DNA from: CAWIUB01 sp963839175
GTDB lineage: Bacteria; Actinomycetota; Actinomycetes; Mycobacteriales; Jatrophihabitantaceae
Direction of reading: 5' to 3'
NCBI GenBank assembly: GCA_963839175.1
Contig: CAWIUB010000016.1
Location: forward strand, 62,001-126,000
Length of the DNA: 64,000 nt
The notes below the pieces were generated by a model. It ran no database searches. It saw nothing but the letters and a program-made list of their open reading frames with translations, and had not been told where the DNA came from. A program made the position numbers and the translations under genes. This document shows positions 23,327-30,047 of this stretch, piece after piece. Within the stretch, counting starts at the first letter, position 1. Every line of letters starts with the position of its first letter.

Positions 23327-24244
23327 GTGGACCCGAGCAGTATCGTCAGCTTCGGCTGTGCCGTTCTCGCGTCGGTGGGCAACGCCACGGCCAACGTCAT
23401 GCAGCGCAAGGCGAGCCTGCGTCAGCCTGACCTGCCGTTCGGTTCCCGCCTGCTGTGGTCCCTGGTGCGCACGCCCACCTGGCTGCTCGGCTTCACCGCG
23501 CTCACGCTGTCGTTCGTGCTGCAGGCCGTCGCGCTCAGCTACGGCGAGCTGTCAGCCGTCGAGCCGATCATCACGCTCGAGGTGCCGCTCACGCTGCTGT
23601 TCGCGTCATGGGTGTTCTCCGGACGGCTGTCCCGCGGCGACTGGGCGAGCATCCTGATCATGACTGCGGGCATGATCCTGCTCGTCGCGGGGCTGGCACC
23701 GTCTGGCGGGGACGCCACCAACGTCGACCACCTGACCTATGTCGCGGCAGGCGGGGCGACCGCGGGCACGATCGTGGCGTTGATCGTGGCATCGCGCCGC
23801 GGAGCGCAACTGTGGCGCACGGCGTGCCTGGGGGCCGCCGCCGGCACTAGCTTCGGGATGACCGCGACGCTGATCAAGGAGACGACGGCGCGACTGTCCG
23901 GGTTCGGCATCGCCGCCATCTTCACGACCTGGCAGACGTATGTCGCCGTGGGCTTCGGCATCCTCGGCCTGGTGCTGGTGCAGGCCGCGCTGCACAAGGG
24001 CCCCTTGGTGGCCGCCCAGCCGGGATTCACGCTGATGGATCCCCTCGTCTGCATCCTATGGGGGGTCCTCGTCTTCAACGAGGAGACGCGGACCGGCTGG
24101 TGGTTGGTGCTGGCCACGGTTGGGGCCATCGGGATCGGCCGCGGGGTCTTCCGGTTGGCGAACTCGCCGCTGCTGGCCGAGATCAAGGAGGAGCTGCCCG
24201 TTGCGCCGCGGACAGCAGCCAATGTCCGGCTAGGAGAGGCCTGA
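23327..24244 (+). CDS. DMT-superfamily (EamA-like) membrane transporter
   Basis: About 305 residues with nine or ten hydrophobic helices. Features include VSFGCAVLASVGNATANVMQR at the N-terminus, FVLQAVALSYGELSAVEPI, a second repeat with FTLMDPLVCILWGVLVFNEE, and a short basic C-terminus. The AVEPI and EE positions are typical of drug/metabolite-type transporters of actinobacteria. Substrate unknown. GTG 23327 is preferred over GTG 23321 because of the -10 box spacing. Confidence 0.82.
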   Translation: MDPSSIVSFGCAVLASVGNATANVMQRKASLRQPDLPFGSRLLWSLVRTPTWLLGFTALTLSFVLQAVALSYGELSAVEPIITLEVPLTLLFASWVFSGRLSRGDWASILIMTAGMILLVAGLAPSGGDATNVDHLTYVAAGGATAGTIVALIVASRRGAQLWRTACLGAAAGTSFGMTATLIKETTARLSGFGIAAIFTTWQTYVAVGFGILGLVLVQAALHKGPLVAAQPGFTLMDPLVCILWGVLVFNEETRTGWWLVLATVGAIGIGRGVFRLANSPLLAEIKEELPVAPRTAANVRLGEA

Positions 24245-24250
24245 CGCGCG

Positions 24251-24256
24251 TACGGT
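24251..24256 (+). promoter_or_regulatory. -10 box of a leaderless promoter for the 24263 gene
   Basis: TACGGT ends six bases before GTG 24263. No Shine-Dalgarno sequence is present. Confidence 0.45.
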
Positions 24257-24262
24257 CGAGTA

Positions 24263-24835
24263 GTGGTCAGCTCGCACGACGACATCCTGCGGCTGGGCGC
24301 GCCCGGCCCGGGCAATCGACGACGTCCTCTGGTCGTCACCGCCGCGGCGCTGGCCGTTGTCGTGAGTGCTGCCGGGGTGGCCTGGCACCTGGCGCGTGGC
24401 GGCTCGCCGGAGGCCGCGCCGTCGACGTCGGCCGCGTCGAGCCAGTTTGCCCCGACCGACACGCTGGCCGACATGGGCACTCGATGCAGCACCCAGCACG
24501 GATCTCAGCTGTGGCTGGGCATCCAGCTTCGAAACACCTCGGGTTCACCGGCAACGATCGATCGTGTGCGCGTCGAGCTACCCCTGGGTGGTCTGCGGGT
24601 CGTCTCGATCCACCGGTCGCAGTGCACCGCACAAGGCGACCGGCTCGGCGGCTTCACCCTCGACGACCGAGAGCACAGCTGGGTGTCAGCCATCTTCGAC
24701 GTGCTCGTCGGCTGTCCGAAGCCACTGCCGGTGTGGTTCGTCGTTGAGTACACCTTGCAGGGGCAGACCGAGACTCTGTCGCCCAGCGGGTTCGCCGACC
24801 TCTGGCGGGTCGACTACACCGGCTGTGCCGCATAG
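24263..24835 (+). CDS. Membrane-anchored hypothetical protein (190 aa)
   Basis: A 190-residue protein. After a basic cytoplasmic start (GNRRRP) comes one helix, LVVTAAALAVVVSAAGVAWHL, a Ser/Ala-rich linker, and an extracellular domain of about 125 residues. The domain has four cysteines (GTRCSTQH, HRSQCTA, LVGCPKP and YTGCAA), likely two disulfides, and beta-rich segments (LWLGIQLRNTSGSPATIDRV). No family recognised. Topology indicates an extracytoplasmic role. Confidence 0.75.
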   Translation: MVSSHDDILRLGAPGPGNRRRPLVVTAAALAVVVSAAGVAWHLARGGSPEAAPSTSAASSQFAPTDTLADMGTRCSTQHGSQLWLGIQLRNTSGSPATIDRVRVELPLGGLRVVSIHRSQCTAQGDRLGGFTLDDREHSWVSAIFDVLVGCPKPLPVWFVVEYTLQGQTETLSPSGFADLWRVDYTGCAA

Positions 24836-24862
24836 CGCGGTCATGCCCGCCGCTGGCGCCTC

Positions 24863-24904
24863 GGTGGATGGACGGACACGTTCAGACGTGCCGATCCGTC
24901 CACC
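24863..24904 (+). terminator. Hairpin after the 24263 gene, possible terminator
   Basis: GGTGGATGGACGGA (24863-24876) pairs with TCCGTCCACC (24895-24904) with a two-base bulge, and an inner CACG/CGTG stem extends it. No T-tract follows, as is common for actinobacterial terminators. Confidence 0.4.
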
Positions 24905-24939
24905 AATCCTCGGCAAACGTGGGAGAGGCCCGGGCAGCC

Positions 24940-24955
24940 TCGAACACGTGTTTGA
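24940..24955 (+). promoter_or_regulatory. LexA (SOS) box, one mismatch, upstream of the AlkB-like gene
   Basis: TCGAACACGTGTTTGA matches the actinobacterial LexA consensus TCGAAC-N4-GTTCGA at 11 of 12 defined positions. It covers the expected -35 region of the -10 box at 24965. Control by LexA would tie the repair gene to DNA damage. Confidence 0.65.
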
Positions 24956-24964
24956 ATGTTGCGG

Positions 24965-24970
24965 TATGCT
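24965..24970 (+). promoter_or_regulatory. -10 box of a leaderless promoter for the AlkB-like gene
   Basis: TATGCT ends six bases before ATG 24977. Confidence 0.5.
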
Positions 24971-24976
24971 GAATCT

Positions 24977-25606
24977 ATGGCATTGACGCTCCAGCGCTCC
25001 CTGCTGGATCTTGCCGACGACGTCCGGCTGGGTCCGCTCGGCTCCTCGCTCACCCGGTCCCAGCTCGGCCGCGGGGCGTGGATCGACTTGCGACCGGGCT
25101 GGATCGCCGGTGCCGACGTGCTGTTCGACCGGCTCGTGCAGGCCGTGCCCTGGCACGCCGAACGGCGGCAGATGTATGAACGTATGGTCGACGTTCCGCG
25201 GCTGTTGTGCTTCTACGATGAGGGCGCGGCACTGCCCGATCCGGTGCTGGACCAGGCCAAGCAGGCGCTGGATGCGCAATACGGTGCGGAACTCGGCGAG
25301 CCGTTCCGCACCGGCGGACTGTGCTTGTATCGGGACGGCCGCGACAGCGTGGCGTGGCACGGCGACCGCATCGGCCGCGGCAGCCGTGAAGACACCATGG
25401 TGGCGATCATCTCGATCGGTGCGCCCAGGGCGCTGCTGCTGCGCCCGCGCGGCGGTGGCACGACCCGGCGACACGATCTCGGGCATGGCGACCTGCTCGT
25501 TATGGGGGGCAGCTGCCAGCGCACCTGGGAGCACGCCGTACCCAAGACCGCACGCCCAACCGGACCCCGCATCAGCATTCAATTCCGGCCACGAGGCGTT
25601 CGCTGA
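24977..25606 (+). CDS. alkB: AlkB-like 2OG-Fe(II) oxygenase (alkylation repair)
   Basis: A 209-residue dioxygenase. The double-stranded beta-helix carries WHGDRIGR (iron-binding His and Asp), GAPRALLLRPRG, a second His in TWEHAVPKT, and the 2-oxoglutarate Arg region GPRISIQFRPRG at the C-terminus. N-terminal substrate-recognition segment: WIDLRPGWIAGADVLFDRL. It probably removes methyl or etheno lesions from nucleic acid bases by oxidation. The SOS-like box and leaderless promoter in front support a DNA repair role. The 141-base gap upstream holds only these sites and the hairpin at 24863-24904. Confidence 0.9.
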   Translation: MALTLQRSLLDLADDVRLGPLGSSLTRSQLGRGAWIDLRPGWIAGADVLFDRLVQAVPWHAERRQMYERMVDVPRLLCFYDEGAALPDPVLDQAKQALDAQYGAELGEPFRTGGLCLYRDGRDSVAWHGDRIGRGSREDTMVAIISIGAPRALLLRPRGGGTTRRHDLGHGDLLVMGGSCQRTWEHAVPKTARPTGPRISIQFRPRGVR

Positions 25607-25612
25607 GGCGTT

Positions 25613-25663
25613 CGGTCGCGGGCATCTGGCAGAGTGTCCCTCCGTGCCAGATGCCCGCGACCG
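25613..25663 (+). repeat. Perfect 19-bp inverted repeat between the alkB-like and PhyH-like genes
   Basis: CGGTCGCGGGCATCTGGCA (25613-25631) and its exact reverse complement (25645-25663) are separated by 13 bases. The stem begins seven bases after the alkB-like stop and ends just before the ACAGGAG ribosome site of the next gene. It could end transcription of the first gene, stabilise mRNA, or be an operator for a dimeric regulator. Confidence 0.85.
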
Positions 25664-25679
25664 CCGACAGGAGAGCCAG

Positions 25680-26570
25680 ATGACCGGAGGCGCCCTGCAG
25701 CGTCGGCAGACTCCGCCGAGGACCATGTCGTCCAACGGTGTGGCGATCGTCGTCGACCACGAGACGTTCGCTCCGATGCGCGACAGCACCGATCTGCTCG
25801 GGTCCGGCGAGCTGCGGGCCCGCTTTCAGGCCGACGGTTACGTCCTACTGCGGCGCGTCCTGGATCGACGCACGGCGCTGGAGCTGCGGGCGTCCTACTT
25901 CAGCCGGTTCGACGCGAGCATGTTCGCGCCCGGCACCACGGCGGAGGAGGGCATCTTCTCGGGAACGCTGCCCGACGATCTGCCGGAGTACGGCACGGCC
26001 GGGCATCCGGCATACGACTTCGTGCGGACGGCGCAGTTCGATGAGTTCACCCGCGAACCGGCGCTGCTGGAACTCGCGCAGCAGCTGCTCGGTACCCCCG
26101 CCGAGCTGACGCCGCGGCGCATCCTGCGCCACTTCCACCGCGGCTCGGGCAAGGCCTCGCGGGCGCACGTCGACTTCGACTATATGCGCCAGGGCACCGA
26201 TCGGCTGGTCACCATGTGGATCCCGCTGGGCGACTGTCCGATCCAGTGCGGCGGGCTGGTGTACCTGGAGGGCTCGCATCACGTCGCGCCCGAGCAGCTG
26301 GACGAGCTGCGCCCGGTCACCGACCGGCCCGACGACCGCCGTCCGGTCAGCCACGACCTCGGGCTGGCGGCCCGCGTGCTCGGCGGACGGTGGCTGTGGA
26401 CCGACTACGAAGCAGGCGACCTCGTTGTCCACTCGCCGCATCTCGTGCACGCCTCGCTCGACAACGTCAGCGATGCCATGCGCCTGTCCGCAGACCTGCG
26501 CTTCCACCCCACCGACGAGGCCGCCGACGGACGGTGGAACAACCACTGGTCGGCGGACGACGGGTTTTAG
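25680..26570 (+). CDS. Phytanoyl-CoA dioxygenase (PhyH) family oxygenase
   Basis: A 296-residue protein, ATG 25680 after ACAGGAGAGCC. PhyH fold: FQADGYVLLRRVLDRRTALEL at the N-terminus, the iron motif AHVDFDYM (His-x-Asp), IPLGDCPIQCGGLVYLEGSH, a distal His in HSPHLVHASLDN, and Arg in MRLSADLRFHP. It is therefore a 2-oxoglutarate- and Fe(II)-dependent hydroxylase. Substrates in this family range from fatty acyl-CoAs to amino acids and natural products; nothing in the context fixes it. It follows another 2OG oxygenase gene, but the families differ and the hairpin between them suggests separate control. Confidence 0.85.
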   Translation: MTGGALQRRQTPPRTMSSNGVAIVVDHETFAPMRDSTDLLGSGELRARFQADGYVLLRRVLDRRTALELRASYFSRFDASMFAPGTTAEEGIFSGTLPDDLPEYGTAGHPAYDFVRTAQFDEFTREPALLELAQQLLGTPAELTPRRILRHFHRGSGKASRAHVDFDYMRQGTDRLVTMWIPLGDCPIQCGGLVYLEGSHHVAPEQLDELRPVTDRPDDRRPVSHDLGLAARVLGGRWLWTDYEAGDLVVHSPHLVHASLDNVSDAMRLSADLRFHPTDEAADGRWNNHWSADDGF

Positions 26571-26575
26571 TCGCA

Positions 26576-26581
26576 TACCCT
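26576..26581 (+). promoter_or_regulatory. -10 box of a leaderless promoter for aroG
   Basis: TACCCT ends six bases before GTG 26588, directly after the PhyH-like stop. No ribosome site is present. Confidence 0.5.
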
Positions 26582-26587
26582 GTGCGG

Positions 26588-27952
26588 GTGATGCCTCCCG
26601 CCACAGCCGCCGATCCGCCCGCTCCGGACGTGCTCGGGCTGGACGCGTGGCGCGCGCTGCCCGCGGCGCAGCAGCCGAACTGGCCGGACGAGACGGCGCT
26701 GCGCGAGGCAGCGCTGACCCTGGCCGGTATGCCCCCGCTAGTGGTGCCCAGCGAGGTCGACCAGCTGCGAGATCGGCTCGGTGCCGTGGCGCGGGGCGAG
26801 TCGTTCTTGCTGCAGGGAGGCGACTGCGCCGAGACCTTCGCAACCAGCTCCGCCGCCGACATCGCCGGCAAGGTGCGGGTGCTGCTCCAGATGGCGGTGG
26901 TGCTGACCTACGGCGCGTCAATGCCGGTCGTCAAGCTCGGCCGGATCGCCGGCCAGTACGCCAAGCCCCGAACGTCGCCGCGCGATCCGTCCGGAGAACT
27001 GGCCTACCGCGGCGACATGATCAACGAGCTCGTCGGCGACCGTACGCCGGACCCGCGCCGCATCCTGCGGGCCTACTCCACTGCCGCGTCGACGCTGAAC
27101 CTGCTGCGGGCCTACGCCGCGGGCGGGCTGGCCTCCCTGGACCGCGTCCATGCTTGGAACACGGCGTTCGCTCGGTCGACGGAGACCGGCACTCGGTACG
27201 AGCAACTGGCCAGCGAGATCGACCGCGCCGTGCGGTTCATGCGGGCCTGCGGGGTCCATGACGCGGCGCTCGAAGGCGTCGAGCTCTACGCCTCGCACGA
27301 AGCGCTGGTGCTCGAATACGAGCGCGCGCTGACCCGGGTCGACGAGGGCCGCGCGTACGACCTTTCCGGCCACTTCGTATGGGTGGGTGAGCGAACCCGG
27401 CAGGCCGATGGCGCGCACCTGAACTTCGTCTCGCACCTCGCGAACCCGATCGGCGTCAAGCTCGGGCCGACGACGACTCCCGAGTTCGCCACCGAACTGG
27501 TAGAGCGGCTCGATCCGGCGGGCGTGCCCGGGCGGCTCACGCTGATCAGCCGGATGTCGAACGCCAGGGTGCGTGACGTGCTGCCGCCCATCGTCGAGAA
27601 GGTCCAGTCGACAGGGCATCTGGTCGTCTGGCAGTGCGACCCGATGCACGGCAACACCGAGGAGACCTCGGACGGCGTCAAGACCCGGCATCTGGATCGC
27701 ATCATCGACGAGGTGGACGGGTTCTTCGATGTGCACGCCGCACTCGGGACGCATCCGGGTGGCCTGCATGTCGAGCTGACCGGGGACGATGTCACCGAAT
27801 GCATCGGCGGTACCGCCGAGCTCACCACGGCGGACCTGGGCCGACGCTACGAGACGGCCTGCGATCCGAGGCTGAACACAGAGCAATCGCTCGAGCTCGC
27901 GTTCCGGGTGGCCGAGCGGCTCGTCGCAGACCGCCGAAGGCGGGAGGCGTGA
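26588..27952 (+). CDS. aroG: 3-deoxy-7-phosphoheptulonate synthase, class II
   Basis: A 454-residue enzyme starting at GTG 26588 (leaderless) or ATG 26591. Class II DAHP synthase motifs: LLQGGDCAETF (metal-binding Cys), GRIAGQYAKPRTSP, YRGDMIN, HFVWVGERTR, NPIGVKLGPTTTPE, LISRMSN, WQCDPMHGNTEE (metal His), and the C-terminal THPGGLHVELTGDDVTECIG. It condenses phosphoenolpyruvate and erythrose 4-phosphate, the first shikimate-pathway step. The position matches M. tuberculosis aroG (Rv2178c). A second, unrelated DAHP synthase lies 1 kb away. Confidence 0.95.
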   Translation: MMPPATAADPPAPDVLGLDAWRALPAAQQPNWPDETALREAALTLAGMPPLVVPSEVDQLRDRLGAVARGESFLLQGGDCAETFATSSAADIAGKVRVLLQMAVVLTYGASMPVVKLGRIAGQYAKPRTSPRDPSGELAYRGDMINELVGDRTPDPRRILRAYSTAASTLNLLRAYAAGGLASLDRVHAWNTAFARSTETGTRYEQLASEIDRAVRFMRACGVHDAALEGVELYASHEALVLEYERALTRVDEGRAYDLSGHFVWVGERTRQADGAHLNFVSHLANPIGVKLGPTTTPEFATELVERLDPAGVPGRLTLISRMSNARVRDVLPPIVEKVQSTGHLVVWQCDPMHGNTEETSDGVKTRHLDRIIDEVDGFFDVHAALGTHPGGLHVELTGDDVTECIGGTAELTTADLGRRYETACDPRLNTEQSLELAFRVAERLVADRRRREA

Positions 27953-28956
27953 CGCTCGTCGTCGATTTGCGGTCGGACACGGTCACCCGGCCGAGTGTCG
28001 CCATGCGCCAAGCCATGGCCGAGGCCGAGGTAGGCGACGACGTGTACGGCGAGGACCCCACCGTCAACGCACTCGAGGCCGAGGTCGCAGACATGCTCGG
28101 GTTCGACGCGGGGCTGTTCGTGCCGTCCGGGTCCCTAGGCAATCAGCTGGGGATCCGGCTGCTGGTCAAGCCCGGGTACGAGCTGGTCTGCGACTCCCTG
28201 GCGCACCTAGCCCGCGCCGAACTCGGCGCGGCTGCGGTGTTCTCCGGCATCACGTTCCGCACCTGGCGAGCCGACCGCGGCAAGCTCGACCTGGCGGCAA
28301 TCAGTGAGCTGATCGCGCCCGCCGCAGGCCCGCATCTCGTCTCGACTGCCGCAATCGCCGTCGAGAACACGCACAACTTCGGCGGCGGGACGAGTCAGCC
28401 GCTGGCCGCCGTTCGCGCGGTTGTCGCCTTGGCGCAGACGCACGGTCTGGCGCTGCACTTGGACGGGGCGCGGCTGTGGAATGCGCACGTGGCCACTGGC
28501 ACTGCGCTGCAGGAGTTGGCAGCCGGCTTCGACACCGTGTCGGTGTGTCTGTCGAAGGGGCTGGGCGCGCCGATCGGGTCGGTGCTCGTGTCGTCGGCAG
28601 ACCGAATCGCGCAAGCCCGGGTGTGGCGCAAGCGCTACGGCGGCGGGATGCGCCAGGTCGGCATTTTGGCGGCCGCCGGCAGATACGCGCTCGCCCACAA
28701 CGTTGCCCGCCTCGCGGACGACCACTCGCGGGCCCGGCGGCTGGCGTCGGCGCTCGGCGCCGACCCCGAGCGCGTCGACACCAACATCGTCGTTCTCGAG
28801 GCACCAGACGCCGCGGCGGTGGCCGGCAAGGCCCGCGACGAAGGCGTGCTGGTGTCGGCGATCGGCCCGCGGCTGCTGCGGTTCGTCACCCACCTGGACG
28901 TCGCTGACGACGGCATTGACCGGGCGATCGACGTGCTGGCGCCGCTCGTCCGCTAG
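27949..28956 (+). CDS. Threonine aldolase family PLP enzyme
   Basis: A 335-residue fold-type I PLP enzyme with GTG 27949 overlapping the aroG stop (GTGA). Motifs: VDLRSDTVTRPSVAMRQAM, GDDVYGEDPTVNALE, FVPSGSLGNQL, VENTHNFGGG, LHLDGARLWNA (PLP Asp), and CLSKGLGAPIGSVL (PLP Lys). These are the marks of low-specificity L-threonine aldolase, cleaving threonine to glycine and acetaldehyde. Beta-eliminating lyases share the fold, but the RSDTVTRP start favours threonine aldolase. It is co-translated with aroG and ends convergently, overlapping the aroF stop by four bases. Confidence 0.92.
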   Translation: MTLVVDLRSDTVTRPSVAMRQAMAEAEVGDDVYGEDPTVNALEAEVADMLGFDAGLFVPSGSLGNQLGIRLLVKPGYELVCDSLAHLARAELGAAAVFSGITFRTWRADRGKLDLAAISELIAPAAGPHLVSTAAIAVENTHNFGGGTSQPLAAVRAVVALAQTHGLALHLDGARLWNAHVATGTALQELAAGFDTVSVCLSKGLGAPIGSVLVSSADRIAQARVWRKRYGGGMRQVGILAAAGRYALAHNVARLADDHSRARRLASALGADPERVDTNIVVLEAPDAAAVAGKARDEGVLVSAIGPRLLRFVTHLDVADDGIDRAIDVLAPLVR

Positions 28957-29984
28957 CCCGCCAGATGCGTGGCGCTGGTCCGCCCGAGCAGCGCTGGGAT
29001 CGTGGTGACCGCGTCGGCAAGCTCGGCCAGCGAGCTCCCGTGCAGCGCCTGCGCGCCGTCGCATAACGCGGACTCCGGGTGCGGGTGCACGTCGACCATG
29101 ACTCCGTCCGCGCCGGCGGCCATGGCCGCCCGGGCGAGCGGCACCACCAGGTCTCGCCGGCCGGCGGCGTGCGAGGGATCGACGATCACCGGCAGATGGG
29201 ACAGCCGCTGCACCATCGGCACCGCGGACACGTCGAGCATGTTGCGGATCGCCGGCTCGAACGAGCGCACCCCACGCTCGCACAGGACGATGTCGAGGTT
29301 GCCGCGCTGGGCGATGTACTCAGCGGCCATCAGCCACTCCTCGTACGTCGCGGTGAGGCCGCGCTTGAGCATGACCGGCTTACCCACCACGCCGACCGCC
29401 TGCAGCAGGCCGAAGTTCTGCATGTTGCGGGCGCCGATCTGGAGCATGTCGGCGCATTCGGCCACGGTGCTTACCTCGGCGGCGTCCGTGACCTCGGTGA
29501 CGATCGGCAGGCCGACCTCGTCGCGGACTCGAGCCAGGATGCGCAACCCCGCCTCGCCCAGCCCCTGGAATGCGTATGGCGAAGTCCGCGGCTTGTAGGC
29601 CCCGCCGCGCAGCAGAGTCGCACCGGCGCGTAGCGCCATGCGCGCCGACTCGAGGGTCTGCTCGGCCGTCTCCACCGCGCAGGGCCCGGCGATGAGGGTG
29701 AACGTGTCCGGCCCGATCGGCACGCCGCCGACTCGAACGGTCGTCCGCTTGCCGTGGTTCTGCGCCGAGACGAGCTTGTACGGCGCGGTGATGCGCATGG
29801 TCTCGGCCACGGCGGACAGCCCGTCCGCGTCCATCGCCTCCAGCACGTCCTCGGACCCGACAACGCCGATGATCGTGCGCATCACCCCGCGGCTGACGAA
29901 CGCCTGACCGCCGTGCAGGCTGATGTGGGCAACGACGCCAGCGATGTCGGAGTCGGTGGCCCCCGGAGCCATGACAATGACCAT
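28953..29984 (-). CDS. aroF: 3-deoxy-7-phosphoheptulonate synthase, class I (AroF type)
   Basis: A 343-residue type I beta DAHP synthase. Residues 1-70 form the ferredoxin-like regulatory domain (VIVMAPGATDSDIAGVV). The barrel follows with IAGPCAVE, LRGGAYKPRTSPYAFQGLGE, GARNMQNFGLLQAVG, PVMLKRGLTATYEEW, and IVDPSHAAGRRDLVVPLARA. It catalyses the same reaction as the AroG encoded at 26588 but from a different sequence class with different feedback control. Its ATG is preceded at eight bases by a TAGGCT -10 box. Confidence 0.94.
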   Translation of the reverse strand: MVIVMAPGATDSDIAGVVAHISLHGGQAFVSRGVMRTIIGVVGSEDVLEAMDADGLSAVAETMRITAPYKLVSAQNHGKRTTVRVGGVPIGPDTFTLIAGPCAVETAEQTLESARMALRAGATLLRGGAYKPRTSPYAFQGLGEAGLRILARVRDEVGLPIVTEVTDAAEVSTVAECADMLQIGARNMQNFGLLQAVGVVGKPVMLKRGLTATYEEWLMAAEYIAQRGNLDIVLCERGVRSFEPAIRNMLDVSAVPMVQRLSHLPVIVDPSHAAGRRDLVVPLARAAMAAGADGVMVDVHPHPESALCDGAQALHGSSLAELADAVTTIPALLGRTSATHLAG

Positions 29985-29992
29985 TGCTGGCG

Positions 29993-29998
29993 AGCCTA
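29993..29998 (-). promoter_or_regulatory. -10 box of a leaderless promoter for aroF
   Basis: TAGGCT on the minus strand ends eight bases before the ATG at 29984. Confidence 0.5.
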
Positions 29999-30047
29999 CG
30001 GCGCTAGTTCTGGTCCACGTCCGTCGGCATGCGGCATGACAGCTCGG

